A DNA stretch of 64,000 nt from Pacificoceanicola sp048553275 (GCF_048553275.1 NZ_JBLZMW010000004.1:62001-126000), one strand, 5' to 3'; positions 8,535-17,375 are shown, counted from the first letter of the stretch. Numbers and translations: made by a program. Notes: a model not told the origin generated them from the sequence alone.

Positions 8535-9386
8535 TCAGTTGCAGGGGATCGGAATTTCGATCCGCTCCGTTCCTTTGTTGGTCCGGATGGTGCAGACTTC
8601 GAGCGATTTTTCGGCGCGCTGCTCCTGCTTCTGAATGCCCAGGAGGGAGCGTTGGTCGACCTCGATGGCCTCGGCCACGGTGTCGTCATTGTGCGACATC
8701 AGAGACAGCGACAGACGGCCGGTGGATTGCGCCTGTGCCAGCGCGGCCACCTGCTGCGGGCTTGCGGCCACGGTGACGGTGCGGGCAATTGTTGCGTCGG
8801 GGCTGTCGGAATGCGCCATCTGGTCGATGGCGATAAGGCCGATACCGGTCTGGATCAGTTTGGTCACGTCACCCACGGGCAGGTTGGGATCGTTGCCCGG
8901 AATGCGGCCGGTCCAATAGATGTCGACGCGGTCACCGGGGCGCAGGAAGCCGGACACGCCGGAGGCGACGTCCACCTTGATGGCAAAGGCACGCTGGCCT
9001 CTTTCGAGTCGCGAGGTCAGACCGGCATCGCCGCCAGGCTCGGAAACTTTCACCGCCACGAGGGCTTCGTTCTTTTCCATCGCACGGACAGCGACCCTGG
9101 GGCCTTCATTGTCGGCGAAGAAGGGATTCGCCTCGTCGAAGTAGCCTTCGGGCAGGATCTGCGTGGGCCAGGGCGCCAGGGCCACATCCTCCGCAGAGAT
9201 CTGTTCGCCGAAGGCCAGGGGCCGGGTCGCGATATAGATTTCCTGTGTCGGAACAGCAGCGGTCACTTTGGCTCGCTCTTCCTCAAGCGCACTTTCATAG
9301 GCGCCGATGTAGTTTTGCGCCATGTAGACGGCAAAGCCGGCCAACCCCAGCCCCGCTATCAACACCAATCCGAATACAAGTCGCAT
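8535..9386 (-). CDS. rcpC: Flp pilus assembly protein RcpC/CpaB
   Basis: The 283-residue protein has a single N-terminal membrane anchor (LVFGLVLIAGLGLAGFAVYM) and then a SAF-type domain (ATRPLAFGEQISAEDVALAPW), as in CpaB proteins. A C-terminal CpaB/RcpC region follows (LRPGDRVDIYWTGRIPG). It is a periplasmic accessory of the Tad machine that may interact with the secretin and peptidoglycan. It lies between the pilin genes and rcpA. Confidence 0.92.
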   Translation of the reverse strand: MRLVFGLVLIAGLGLAGFAVYMAQNYIGAYESALEEERAKVTAAVPTQEIYIATRPLAFGEQISAEDVALAPWPTQILPEGYFDEANPFFADNEGPRVAVRAMEKNEALVAVKVSEPGGDAGLTSRLERGQRAFAIKVDVASGVSGFLRPGDRVDIYWTGRIPGNDPNLPVGDVTKLIQTGIGLIAIDQMAHSDSPDATIARTVTVAASPQQVAALAQAQSTGRLSLSLMSHNDDTVAEAIEVDQRSLLGIQKQEQRAEKSLEVCTIRTNKGTERIEIPIPCN

Positions 9387-9544
9387 GGTTCATCCTCATG
9401 GGTTCACGTTCGTCCCCGCATCGCGGAGTATTCCGGTCCGTTTTTCGCCGAGGATTGTGGCCAAAACAGGTCCGGCGCACGGCTGTTGTGTGAATTGAAC
9501 ACGTCTTGGCAACTGAAAAGGACGGGATAACTGATTGCTAGAAA

Positions 9545-9578
9545 TGAAAAAAGGCTGCCCCGTTCTGGATCAGCCTTT
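9545..9578 (-). terminator. Intrinsic terminator after the third flp gene
   Basis: On the minus strand AAAGGCTG and CAGCCTTT pair around a 13-base loop, followed by a run of six T. It sits 26 bases after the flp3 stop, so the pilin genes can be expressed as a short abundant transcript apart from the machinery genes. Confidence 0.8.
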
Positions 9579-9603
9579 CTCGCGTAAGGAAGTCTTGTCG
9601 CGG

Positions 9604-9783
9604 TCAGAAGTCGTTCTCGGCGGCAATCGCACCACCGGCGGACGTCATGAGCGCATTCGAGTTGTCCTCGATCACGAAGAACGAGATGGCCGACATGCCG
9701 ACGACGGCAGCGGTTATGATAACCCAATCGACGGTCACGGCTCCGGACGTATCGTCCCGAAACGTTTTCAGAAGCTGAAACAT
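9604..9783 (-). CDS. flp: Flp-family pilin, divergent third copy
   Basis: The 59-residue protein (MFQLLKTFRDDTSGAVTVDW...AAENDF) has a short charged leader, a Gly-Ala cleavage site and one hydrophobic helix, as in Flp/Fap pilins. It shares the core GAVTVDW and the C-terminal AAENDF with the two upstream pilins but differs at many positions between, including ISFFVIEDNSNALMTSAGGA. It may be a minor pilin or a cap. The processing context has Asp-Trp where the classic Flp motif has Glu-Tyr. Confidence 0.9.
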   Translation of the reverse strand: MFQLLKTFRDDTSGAVTVDWVIITAAVVGMSAISFFVIEDNSNALMTSAGGAIAAENDF

Positions 9784-9866
9784 CCTCTACCCTTTCTTTC
9801 TCAGAGGTTATGCCCCGAGCCGATGGGGCGCATCGGCTCGAAAGACATGTCTTATGCGAGAAAGAC

Positions 9867-10046
9867 TTAGAAGTCGTTTTCGGCTGCCACTGCACCACCG
9901 GCTGCGGTGATCAGGTTCGAAGCGTTGGTCTCGATGGTCGAGTAGGCAGCGATGGCCAGGCCAACGACGGCGGCGGTCAGAACCACCCAGTCAACAGTCA
10001 CGGCGCCGGCTTCGTCTTTGCGGAAGTTCTTGATCATGTTCAGCAT
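9867..10046 (-). CDS. flp: Flp-family major pilin, second copy
   Basis: The 59-residue Flp pilin begins MLNMIKNFRKDEAGAVTVDW and ends GGAVAAENDF. Cleavage is expected after Gly in EAG/AVTVDW by the TadV prepilin peptidase, whose gene is not in this window. The single hydrophobic helix is the pilin polymerisation core. From FRKDEAG to the C-terminus it is identical in protein sequence to the pilin encoded 110 bases upstream; at DNA level only a few silent changes are visible over about 155 bases. The leaders before FRKDEAG differ. Confidence 0.93.
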   Translation of the reverse strand: MLNMIKNFRKDEAGAVTVDWVVLTAAVVGLAIAAYSTIETNASNLITAAGGAVAAENDF

Positions 10047-10155
10047 TGGTATTCTCCTGCTTGCCCGCCTGGGGCATGAAATTTCAAAGGGTGCCGGCGC
10101 GTCCTGGGCCATGCCCGCGCGCCGGGCTTTATGCGGCGATCATGCCGCGATCGAC

Positions 10156-10335
10156 TTAGAAGTCGTTTTCAGCTGCCACTGCACCACCGGCTGCGGTGAT
10201 CAGGTTCGAAGCGTTGGTCTCGATGGTCGAGTAGGCGGCGATGGCCAGGCCAACGACAGCAGCGGTCAGAACCACCCAGTCAACAGTCACGGCGCCGGCT
10301 TCGTCTTTGCGGAAGGTGCTAAGGAATTTCATCAT
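10156..10335 (-). CDS. flp: Flp-family major pilin, first copy
   Basis: The 59-residue pilin begins MMKFLSTFRKDEAGAVTVDW. Two adjacent ATG codons are possible; the first (10335) follows GGAGAGAG at suitable spacing. It is the promoter-proximal gene of the tad locus. The mature part is identical to the next pilin, which points to recent tandem duplication or gene conversion. Confidence 0.92.
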   Translation of the reverse strand: MMKFLSTFRKDEAGAVTVDWVVLTAAVVGLAIAAYSTIETNASNLITAAGGAVAAENDF

Positions 10336-10642
10336 GGTCTCTCTCCGTAGATATATGTTTGCTCACGTGGACCGCGTCGATGCGTTGATGGGCCTCTCTC
10401 ACTTGCCCCGTCTCGCTGCGGTATGAGGATAATTAACACTTGGTTTGCGGCGAGAATTTGGCCTGATTGGTTTCATTTTGCAGCGGCGCGAAAACTTGCG
10501 CTGGGATTGTCTAAGTGTATGAAAATAAATGTGTAATAAGTTTATTTCGGCACGGAGGCAGAGCGCACCTATGCAATAGTGTAGGGAATTTGCACCGTTT
10601 AGTTTACGTCTTGGCAACACTGGTGGAGGTGGTGCGGCATTT
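10336..10642. other. Divergent promoter region between flp and the lytic transglycosylase gene
   Basis: This 307-base region is distinctly richer in A and T than its surroundings (for example around 10515-10550) and carries no plausible gene. It must hold the leftward flp promoter and the rightward promoter of the transglycosylase gene. I could not assign specific -35/-10 boxes or operators. Confidence 0.5.
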
Positions 10643-11533
10643 GTGTCATTATCGGAAAAAACAATAGGCAGACGAGCACAGAGCATGGCCCCCAGATTTT
10701 TCCTGGCGCTGATTTGCGCCTTGTCGCTTGCTGCGCCGATTGCGGCGGAGACGACGTTTCCCTCGTTCAGCGCAAAGCGCGTGAAACCGCCCGCACCGGG
10801 CACGAAGAAGCGCATCACGGTTCAGATCGCGCCGCGCGCCGAGCCCGCGATCCCGCCGCGTCCGGTGGCGCCGGAGGCTCCGGCAAGCAAGGTCACGGCC
10901 GCCGTTGCGCCGGTGGCTCCAGTGACCCCGGGCGGCAGCTATGACTGGTATTGGGATGTGGTCTCGCCCGCGTTTTCGGCGACGGGGCCGGGCCGCTTGC
11001 CGCAGGCGCTCGCGGGCTTGTCCAAGTCACCCCGGGGCGGGGCGGTCAGTGCGCCACGGCTGCAGGCACTGCAGGATATCGCCTCTGCCCATGGCAAGGA
11101 CATTCTCATGGCGAGCATCGGCACGCGGGTCTCTCCGGCGTTGGCACTGGCGGTGATTTCGGTGGAATCCGCCGGTCGGGCCGATGCCAGGAGCGGCGCG
11201 GGCGCCGAGGGGCTCATGCAATTGATGCCCGCCACGGCAGAGCGGTTTGGTGTCGCGGACAGCTTTGATGCGGCCCAGAACATCAAGGGCGGCGTCGCTT
11301 TCCTCGATTTCCTGATGGATAAGTTCGAGGGCGATCCGATCCTCGTGCTTGCCGGGTATAATGCAGGGGAAAACTCCATCGCCAAGCATGACGGTGTACC
11401 GCCCTATGCGGAAACGCGGGATTATGTGCCGAAAGTCCTCGCCGCCTTTCAGGTGGCGCGCGGTCTGTGCGTCACACCGCCCGAGCTGATTTCGGACGGC
11501 TGCGCCTTTCACTTCCTGACGGCAAGCAACTGA
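10643..11533 (+). CDS. Lytic transglycosylase (SLT domain), exported
   Basis: The GTG at 10643 gives 296 residues; an in-frame ATG at 10685 starts directly with the signal peptide (MAPRFFLALICALSLAAPIA), so the true start is uncertain. A Pro/Ala/Val-rich linker follows, and the C-terminal domain from about residue 160 is a soluble lytic transglycosylase: ALAVISVESAGRADARSGAG holds the catalytic Glu, followed by GLMQLMPATAERFG and LVLAGYNAGENSI. The enzyme cleaves peptidoglycan glycan strands in the periplasm. It lies head to head with the tad locus and could open the wall for the pilus, but this is inference from position. Confidence 0.88.
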   Translation: MSLSEKTIGRRAQSMAPRFFLALICALSLAAPIAAETTFPSFSAKRVKPPAPGTKKRITVQIAPRAEPAIPPRPVAPEAPASKVTAAVAPVAPVTPGGSYDWYWDVVSPAFSATGPGRLPQALAGLSKSPRGGAVSAPRLQALQDIASAHGKDILMASIGTRVSPALALAVISVESAGRADARSGAGAEGLMQLMPATAERFGVADSFDAAQNIKGGVAFLDFLMDKFEGDPILVLAGYNAGENSIAKHDGVPPYAETRDYVPKVLAAFQVARGLCVTPPELISDGCAFHFLTASN

Positions 11534-11534
11534 C

Positions 11535-12380
11535 TCAATCCGGATCGCGCAGCCATTGCGGGCGCAGTACCTTGATCGTTGGCCGGGAGGGAAGGTCGCG
11601 CAGCGAAACCTCGATTGAAGGGCCTTCGACATAGTCGATGGCGAAAGTCTCTTCCATGCCGCGCAAAAAATTTCCCAACGCAAAGTCGGAAAACCAGTGC
11701 ATCGGAATGACGATGGACGAACGCAACCGCTCCGTCACCCGCATCACCGTAGGCAACGGAAGGGTATAACCGCCATCGACCGGCACCATCAGCACGTCGA
11801 TCCGGCCAAGCGCGGCGTATTGCTGCGGCGTCGGTTCGTGGTGCAGGTGGCCAAGGTGTCCGATACACAGCCCCTCCACCTCAAAGATGAAGATCGAATT
11901 GCCCGCATCCTCGCGCCCGCCGAATCGGCTGCGAATGTCGGTCGAGACGTTGCGGACGAGCATCTCGCCCAGGTCGAGATGATGCTCGATGCCCGCGCCA
12001 TGCGTCTCGCCCCAGCCTTGCAGCACATGCGGAATGGCCGGGTCCGGAGCAGCGGTCCAATGGGTGTCATGAGCGTGGTTCATGGTCACGATGTCGGGCA
12101 TCAGTGCCGTGTTGCCGGTAAAGCCGGTGAAATCGGTCACCGCGTCCAGCCCGCCACGTGTCTGGATCAGGAAAGACGCATGAGCCAGATAGTGAATGCG
12201 GACGGAATACTCCGGCACCGGCTCCGTCCATGATGCCTTGTGCAGGTATTCGATACCAGGCGCGGCCTCGGCGATTGCGATGCAATGGCTGGGCCTGCGT
12301 TGGTCGGGGGCCGTGTTCTGCGCCTGGGTGGCAGGGGCAAGGCTCAGGGCGATCAGGCAAGCGGCAAGCAGTCGAAGCAT
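11535..12380 (-). CDS. Exported metallo-beta-lactamase-fold hydrolase
   Basis: The 281-residue protein has a signal peptide (MLRLLAACLIALSLAPATQA) and a metallo-beta-lactamase fold marked by MNHAHDTHW, a His-x-His-Asp-x-His zinc motif, and later IGHLGHLHHEPT. The pattern resembles UlaG/L-ascorbate-6-phosphate-lactonase-like and DUF-type MBL proteins rather than beta-lactamases. The substrate is unknown. Its stop lies one base from the stop of the convergent transglycosylase gene. Confidence 0.8.
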   Translation of the reverse strand: MLRLLAACLIALSLAPATQAQNTAPDQRRPSHCIAIAEAAPGIEYLHKASWTEPVPEYSVRIHYLAHASFLIQTRGGLDAVTDFTGFTGNTALMPDIVTMNHAHDTHWTAAPDPAIPHVLQGWGETHGAGIEHHLDLGEMLVRNVSTDIRSRFGGREDAGNSIFIFEVEGLCIGHLGHLHHEPTPQQYAALGRIDVLMVPVDGGYTLPLPTVMRVTERLRSSIVIPMHWFSDFALGNFLRGMEETFAIDYVEGPSIEVSLRDLPSRPTIKVLRPQWLRDPD

Positions 12381-12485
12381 GGTCTCTCCTCCGGATACTC
12401 CGAAAGGATAGTCCAGCTGTCCCCTTTCCCAAAGCGCCGGAGACGCACGGGTGTATCAACGCTTTGTGATCTGCCCGCGTAGCGA

Positions 12486-13076
12486 TCAGATTCCGACGGT
12501 GGTCTTGCCGCGTCTGTCGCCGCGCAGGGCGGCGTACAGCACATGGGTGCGCCAGCGTCCATTGATCTGCAGGTAGCTTTGCGCAACGCCTTCGTATTTG
12601 AAACCGGAGCGCTCAAGCAGCCCGCGCGATGGCACGTTCTCCGGTAGGCAGGCCGCCTCGATCCGGCTCAGTCCCATCTTTTCGAAGGCATAATGCACCA
12701 TGGCTTCGATCGCCTCGGACATGTAGCCATGCCGGGCAAACGGTTCCCCAATCCAATAGCCCAGCGTTCCGGACTGGGCCGGACCGCGCCGGATGTTGTC
12801 GAGCGTGATCGCGCCGAGCAGCCGGTCATCCTCGCGGCGAATCAGAAACAACGGAATCGCGCTGGAGCCGTTGATCGAGCGCGAGGCCCAATAAACACGA
12901 TTGGTGAACGAGCGACGCGAGAGGTGATCGTTGGCCCAGGTCGGCTCCCACGGGGTGAGAAAGTCGCGGCTGTCGCGCCGCAGGCTGGACCATGGCGTGA
13001 AATCGGCGTGCACAGGGGGGCGGAGCGTCAGACGCTCTGTCTCAAGCTTGAGCTTGCGCCTTACCCTCAACATCAT
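12486..13076 (-). CDS. GNAT N-acetyltransferase, RimJ/RimL type
   Basis: The 196-residue protein opens with the RimJ-like pattern LETERLTLRPPVHADFTPW and carries the acetyl-CoA-binding region GTLGYWIGEPFARHGYMSEA followed by ACLPENVPSRGLLERSGFKYEG. RimJ-type enzymes acetylate protein N-termini, often of ribosomal proteins, but substrates in this branch are not predictable. The start overlaps the end of the M16 peptidase gene by four bases, so the two are co-translated. Confidence 0.85.
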   Translation of the reverse strand: MMLRVRRKLKLETERLTLRPPVHADFTPWSSLRRDSRDFLTPWEPTWANDHLSRRSFTNRVYWASRSINGSSAIPLFLIRREDDRLLGAITLDNIRRGPAQSGTLGYWIGEPFARHGYMSEAIEAMVHYAFEKMGLSRIEAACLPENVPSRGLLERSGFKYEGVAQSYLQINGRWRTHVLYAALRGDRRGKTTVGI

Positions 13077-14335
13077 GCGGTTCGGCGCTCCTGCAACTCC
13101 TCCAGCGCCGGAGCGCCCGAGACCGGTCCGTAGAGCGCCATGGCCGCCGGCGCCTTCGTGGCCTGATCTTCGGCAAAGGCGCAGACATCCGCGAGCGTCA
13201 CCGCGTCGATCCGGGCCACGGTCTCTTCGATCGGAGGGACCTTGCCCCAGATCTGGATCATCCGGGCCATGCGCTCAGCGCGGCTCGACGAGCTTTCCAG
13301 CCCCATCAACAGGCCGGCCTTCATCTGCGCGCGGGCCCGGTCGATCTCGGCCTGGCTCATGTCGTCGGCGGCGCGCTTCATCTCGTCGATGGTGATATTC
13401 GCCAGCTCGCCGATCTCCGCGCCGGAGGTGCCGGCATAGATCGTGGTCATCCCGGTGTCCGCATAGGCGCCGGAATTGGCGAAGATCGTATAGCACAGGC
13501 CGCGCTTTTCGCGAATTTCCTGAAACAGCCGCGAGGACATGCCGCCACCAAGCGCCAGCGAGTAAATCTGCGCGGTATAGAAGGAGGGGTCGCGGTAACC
13601 GGGCCCTTCGAAGGCCAGCGCCCAATGTGCCTGTTCGAGATCCTTCTCACGGCGGCTTTCGCCCCCGGCGAAGGACGCGCCGTCGGCGCCGGACGCGTTG
13701 CGCGGGATCATATCGCCGAACAGCGCCTGCGCCTGTGCGACGAGGGTGTCATGATCAACCGCACCGGCGGCGGAGAGGATCAGCTGATCAGGGCCGTAAT
13801 GCTCTTCGACAAAGCGCGACAGGTCATCGCGCTGAAAGGCTTTGACGCGCTCCTGTTCACCCAGAATTGTGCGTCCGATCGGCTGATCGGGGTAGGCCTT
13901 TTCCTGCAGCCAGTCAAAAACGATGTCATCCGGCGTGTCGTTGGCTTGGCCGATTTCCTGCAGAATCACATGCCGTTCCGTCTCGATTTCGTGCGGATCG
14001 AAAACCGGGTTGCGCAAGATATCGGCGATCACGTCCAGCGCCAGTGCGGTGTCCGCTTCGAGCACGCGGGCGTAATAGGCGGTTACCTCGCGGGAGGTGT
14101 AGGCATTGATATAGCCGCCGACATCCTCGATCTCCTCGGCGATCCGCAGCGCGCTGCGGGTCTTGGTGCCCTTGAAGGCCATGTGTTCGAGAAAATGCGC
14201 GATGCCGTTCTGCTCGGCGCGCTCGTGCCGCCCCCCGGCGGTTACCCAGATGCCAAGCGAGGCAGACTGCAGGCCGGGCATGGTTTCTGTGACGATACGG
14301 AAGCCGTTGGGCAGGGTGGCGGTTTGAACGGTCAC
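13073..14335 (-). CDS. M16-family zinc peptidase, processing-peptidase-like
   Basis: The 420-residue protein carries the inverted zinc motif HxxEH as HFLEH (His47, Glu50, His51) with a downstream Glu in HEIETERHVILQEI as third ligand. The C-terminal half has the M16 pattern RLFQEIREKRGLCYTIFANS. The family includes mitochondrial processing peptidase beta and bacterial PqqL/YmxG-type proteins. It follows thrC with a four-base overlap, the usual order in Rhodobacteraceae. The physiological substrate is unknown. Confidence 0.92.
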   Translation of the reverse strand: MTVQTATLPNGFRIVTETMPGLQSASLGIWVTAGGRHERAEQNGIAHFLEHMAFKGTKTRSALRIAEEIEDVGGYINAYTSREVTAYYARVLEADTALALDVIADILRNPVFDPHEIETERHVILQEIGQANDTPDDIVFDWLQEKAYPDQPIGRTILGEQERVKAFQRDDLSRFVEEHYGPDQLILSAAGAVDHDTLVAQAQALFGDMIPRNASGADGASFAGGESRREKDLEQAHWALAFEGPGYRDPSFYTAQIYSLALGGGMSSRLFQEIREKRGLCYTIFANSGAYADTGMTTIYAGTSGAEIGELANITIDEMKRAADDMSQAEIDRARAQMKAGLLMGLESSSSRAERMARMIQIWGKVPPIEETVARIDAVTLADVCAFAEDQATKAPAAMALYGPVSGAPALEELQERRTA

Positions 14336-15720
14336 TTGGCGATGCGCTCCGAAATGAGGGTTTCCAGCGCGGACAGGTCGTTGGGCACCCGCGTCACGCG
14401 CTCTAACCGCTCATACAGGTCTGCCATGCGGGAGGGAAGAGGGGGGCGGATGCCGCTGGCCTTTTCCACCGCATCGGGGAATTTCGCCGGATGGGCGGTG
14501 GCCAGCGTGATCATCGGTGTGACCGGATCGCGCAGCGTCTCCGCAACCTTCACCCCAATGGCGGAATGCGGGCAGAGCAGCTCGCCCATGGTGGCGTTGG
14601 CCTCGGAAATGGTCGCCAGGGTTTCTTCCTCGGAGACGCGGCCGCTGTCGAAATGCTCGCGCAGCGCCTGTAGCGCGCCCTGGCTGACGTTGAAACCACC
14701 GTCTTTCAGCTCGTCCATGAGCTGGGCCACGGCCTTGCCATCGCGATTGTAGGCGTCAAAGAGCGCGCGTTCAAAATTCGAGCTGACCTGAATGTCCATC
14801 GAGGGGCTGATGGAGGGGTGGACCTCGGAGGTCTTGTACTCCCCCGCTGACAGGCAGCGGTGCAGGATGTCGTTCTGATTGGTCGCGACGATCAGACGGT
14901 CGATCGGCAGGCCCATTTTCTTGGCGATATAGCCTGCGAAAATATCACCGAAGTTGCCGGTGGGCACCGTGAAGCTGACCGTGCGATCCGGCGCGCCAAG
15001 CGATACGGCGGAGGAGAAATAGTAAACGACCTGCGCCAGGACCCGGGCCCAGTTGATGCTGTTCACCCCGGCGAGCCGCACGGAATCGCGAAAGTCGAAA
15101 TGGTTGAACATGTCCTTCAGACGGGCCTGGCAATCGTCGAAATGACCGTCCATGGCGAGGGCATGGACGTTGGCCTCGTCCGGTGTGGTCATCTGGCGGC
15201 GCTGCACCTCGGACACGCGGCCATGCGGGAACAGGATGAAGACATCGACATTGTCGAGCCCCTTGAAGGCCTCGATCGCCGCAGAGCCGGTGTCGCCGGA
15301 GGTCGCGCCGACGATGGTCACGCGCTCTCCGCGCCGTTCCAGCGCCTCCTGAAACAGCTGGCCGATCAGCTGCATGGCAAAGTCCTTGAAGGCCAGCGTC
15401 GGCCCGTGGAAAAGCTCCAGCAAGAAATGGTTCGGAGCCAGCTGCACAAGGGGCGCGCGGGCGTTGTGGCCGAATCCGGCGTAGGCCTTGGCGATCAGGT
15501 CGGCAAAAACCTCGTCGGTGAAGGTCTCTCCGACGAAGGGGCGCATGACGCGAAAGGCGATCTCTTCGTAGGACAGACCGTTCAGCGCACGGATGTCCGC
15601 GGCGCTCATCTGTGGCACGCTCTCCGGCACGTAGAGGCCGCCATCGCGGGCAAGACCGGACAGCATGGCCTCTTCGAAGCTCAGGGCAGGGCTTTGGCCA
15701 CGGGTGGACACGTAACGCAT
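14332..15720 (-). CDS. thrC: Threonine synthase
   Basis: The protein has 462 residues from ATG at 15720, chosen because AAGGAAG precedes it and MRYVSTRGQSP is the usual N-terminus; an earlier start at 15759 would overlap the surf1 gene. It converts O-phospho-L-homoserine to L-threonine with pyridoxal phosphate. The PLP lysine lies in HGPTLAFKDFAMQL, the phosphate-binding loop is ATSGDTGSAA, and the YVPESVP and NFGDIFAGY segments are typical of the long type of ThrC. It overlaps the next gene (M16 peptidase) by four bases. Confidence 0.96.
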   Translation of the reverse strand: MRYVSTRGQSPALSFEEAMLSGLARDGGLYVPESVPQMSAADIRALNGLSYEEIAFRVMRPFVGETFTDEVFADLIAKAYAGFGHNARAPLVQLAPNHFLLELFHGPTLAFKDFAMQLIGQLFQEALERRGERVTIVGATSGDTGSAAIEAFKGLDNVDVFILFPHGRVSEVQRRQMTTPDEANVHALAMDGHFDDCQARLKDMFNHFDFRDSVRLAGVNSINWARVLAQVVYYFSSAVSLGAPDRTVSFTVPTGNFGDIFAGYIAKKMGLPIDRLIVATNQNDILHRCLSAGEYKTSEVHPSISPSMDIQVSSNFERALFDAYNRDGKAVAQLMDELKDGGFNVSQGALQALREHFDSGRVSEEETLATISEANATMGELLCPHSAIGVKVAETLRDPVTPMITLATAHPAKFPDAVEKASGIRPPLPSRMADLYERLERVTRVPNDLSALETLISERIAK

Positions 15721-15724
15721 TGGA

Positions 15725-16396
15725 TCAGTCTTCCTTGCTGCGGCGCCAGAGGAAGGCACCAGTCATGAGCAACCACACCACGGCAAGTGAGAACCATGTG
15801 ATGGCGTATTGCATGTGATCATTGGGAATACCGGCGGTATCGACCGGCATCAAGGTCAGGCCCGGGTCGGGGGGCGTCATGCTGCGGGCAATGACGAGCA
15901 ACGGCTCGGTTTTCAGGACTTCCGACATCTGGTTGATGTCGCGGGCGAACCAGGTGTTCTTGGCCACGTCGTTGTCGGGGGTGGAGCTGTTGCGGTCGTC
16001 CGGCCAATGCAGATTGCCGGTGATCGTGACAGGCTCGGGACGGGCGGGGGCGGCCTTTTGCGCGACGGGGATAAAGCCGCGATCGAGCAGGAGCGTGCGG
16101 CCTTCTGTTGTCGTGAAGGGAGAGATCACCCGCCAGCCCGCGCCGATGCGCTTGGCCGAGACCAGAACAAAGAGGGCGTCATCCGCGATCGTGCCTGTCA
16201 GCTCCACCGGCTGATATTTTTGCTCGGCGGGAGAGATCAGCGTGGGCAGCGGCTGGGCCGGGCCGGAAATGGTGGTTTCGATCTCGGACAGAATACCCCG
16301 TTTCCAGTCGAGCCGCTGCAGTTGCCACGTGCCAAGCGCCACGAGGATCGCCGCGCCGATCAGGCCGAAGAGCAGGGGAGGCAGGATGCGTTTCAC
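15725..16396 (-). CDS. SURF1-family cytochrome oxidase assembly protein
   Basis: SURF1 proteins help assemble haem a3/CuB in subunit I of cytochrome c oxidase. The sequence shows the family layout: an N-terminal membrane segment (ILPPLLFGLIGAAILVALGTWQL), the periplasmic loop with LLDRGFIPV, and a C-terminal membrane segment (QYAITWFSLAVVWLLMTGAF). I chose GTG at 16396 (223 residues). The longer frame reaching 16480 would translate through a terminator hairpin at 16424-16449, and its ATG at 16432 lies inside the stem. It closes the coxC-side of the oxidase cluster and is four bases from thrC. Confidence 0.88.
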   Translation of the reverse strand: MKRILPPLLFGLIGAAILVALGTWQLQRLDWKRGILSEIETTISGPAQPLPTLISPAEQKYQPVELTGTIADDALFVLVSAKRIGAGWRVISPFTTTEGRTLLLDRGFIPVAQKAAPARPEPVTITGNLHWPDDRNSSTPDNDVAKNTWFARDINQMSEVLKTEPLLVIARSMTPPDPGLTLMPVDTAGIPNDHMQYAITWFSLAVVWLLMTGAFLWRRSKED

Positions 16397-16417
16397 GTCT
16401 GGTTTATCCGTCTCGAA

Positions 16418-16449
16418 ACAACAAAGGCGCATCCGTGGGGATGCGCCTT
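16418..16449 (-). terminator. Terminator after coxC
   Basis: AAGGCGCATCC and GGATGCGCCTT form an 11-pair stem with a GTGG/CCAC loop. On the minus strand it is followed by TGTTGTTTC and on the plus strand by GTCTTTTTT, so it may act in both directions. It lies about 100 bases after the coxC stop and argues for a downstream start for surf1. Confidence 0.7.
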
Positions 16450-16547
16450 GTCTTTTTTCACTCTGTCGCGCCGGGTTCAACCTCTGAAAGCGGGTGCGGG
16501 GTATAACCCCGCCCTACGAGGCCCGGAGCGCCTGGCATCCGGTCGGA

Positions 16548-17357
16548 TCAGCCGCCCCAGATGTAGACAGCTGCGAACAGGAAGAGCCAGACCACGTCAA
16601 CGAAATGCCAGTACCATGCCGCCGCCTCAAACCCGATGTGCGATTCCGGCGTGAAGTGACCGGCGTAGACCCGCATCAGGCAGATGAAGAGGAAGATGGT
16701 GCCGACCACGACGTGGAAGCCATGGAAGCCCGTCGCCATGTAGAAGTTGGCGCCATAGATGTTGCCGGCGAAGCCGAAGGCCGCGTGGCTGTATTCATAT
16801 ACCTGAAACACGGTGAAGATGGCCCCGAGAGCGATGGCAAGGATCAGGCCCCACTTCATGTCCTGGCGGTTGTTGTTCTCATGCACAAGCGCGTGGTGCG
16901 CCCACGTCGCCGCGGCACCGGAGCACAGCAGGATCAGGGTGTTGATCAGCGGCAGGTGGAACGGATCGAATGTTTCGATCCCTGCAGGCGGCCAGACCCC
17001 ATCAACCTGTGGCGAAAGGCCATCGGGGTGCATCGGGTACATGGCATGTTTGAAGAACGACCAGAACCAGGCGAAGAAGAACATCACCTCGGACATGATG
17101 AACAGGATGAAGCCATAGCGCAGGCCGATCTGCACGACCGGGGTGTGATCGCCAGCCTTGTTTTCTGCGACAGTTTCGGACCACCAGCCGAACATGACAT
17201 ACAGAACGCCGACGAGGCCGATCAGCATGATCCAGGGTCCACCATCGTGGAAGAACCGGACTGCGCCGTAAAGCATGATGAACCCGGCCACCGATGCGGC
17301 GAGCGGCCAGATAGAGGGGTTCAGGATGTGATAGTCGTGGTTTTTTTCATGCGCCAT
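16548..17357 (-). CDS. coxC: Cytochrome c oxidase subunit III
   Basis: The 269-residue protein has seven hydrophobic segments and the subunit III pattern, including FFFAWFWSFFKHAMYP, LLCSGAAATWAHHALVH and the C-terminal ATGFHGFHVVVGTIFL followed by SHIGFEAAAWYWHFVDVVWL. It is an inner-membrane subunit of aa3-type oxidase. It lies 18 bases after ctaG. Subunit I is not encoded in this window. Confidence 0.97.
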   Translation of the reverse strand: MAHEKNHDYHILNPSIWPLAASVAGFIMLYGAVRFFHDGGPWIMLIGLVGVLYVMFGWWSETVAENKAGDHTPVVQIGLRYGFILFIMSEVMFFFAWFWSFFKHAMYPMHPDGLSPQVDGVWPPAGIETFDPFHLPLINTLILLCSGAAATWAHHALVHENNNRQDMKWGLILAIALGAIFTVFQVYEYSHAAFGFAGNIYGANFYMATGFHGFHVVVGTIFLFICLMRVYAGHFTPESHIGFEAAAWYWHFVDVVWLFLFAAVYIWGG

Positions 17358-17375
17358 CTTCAGTCCTCTTAGGCG

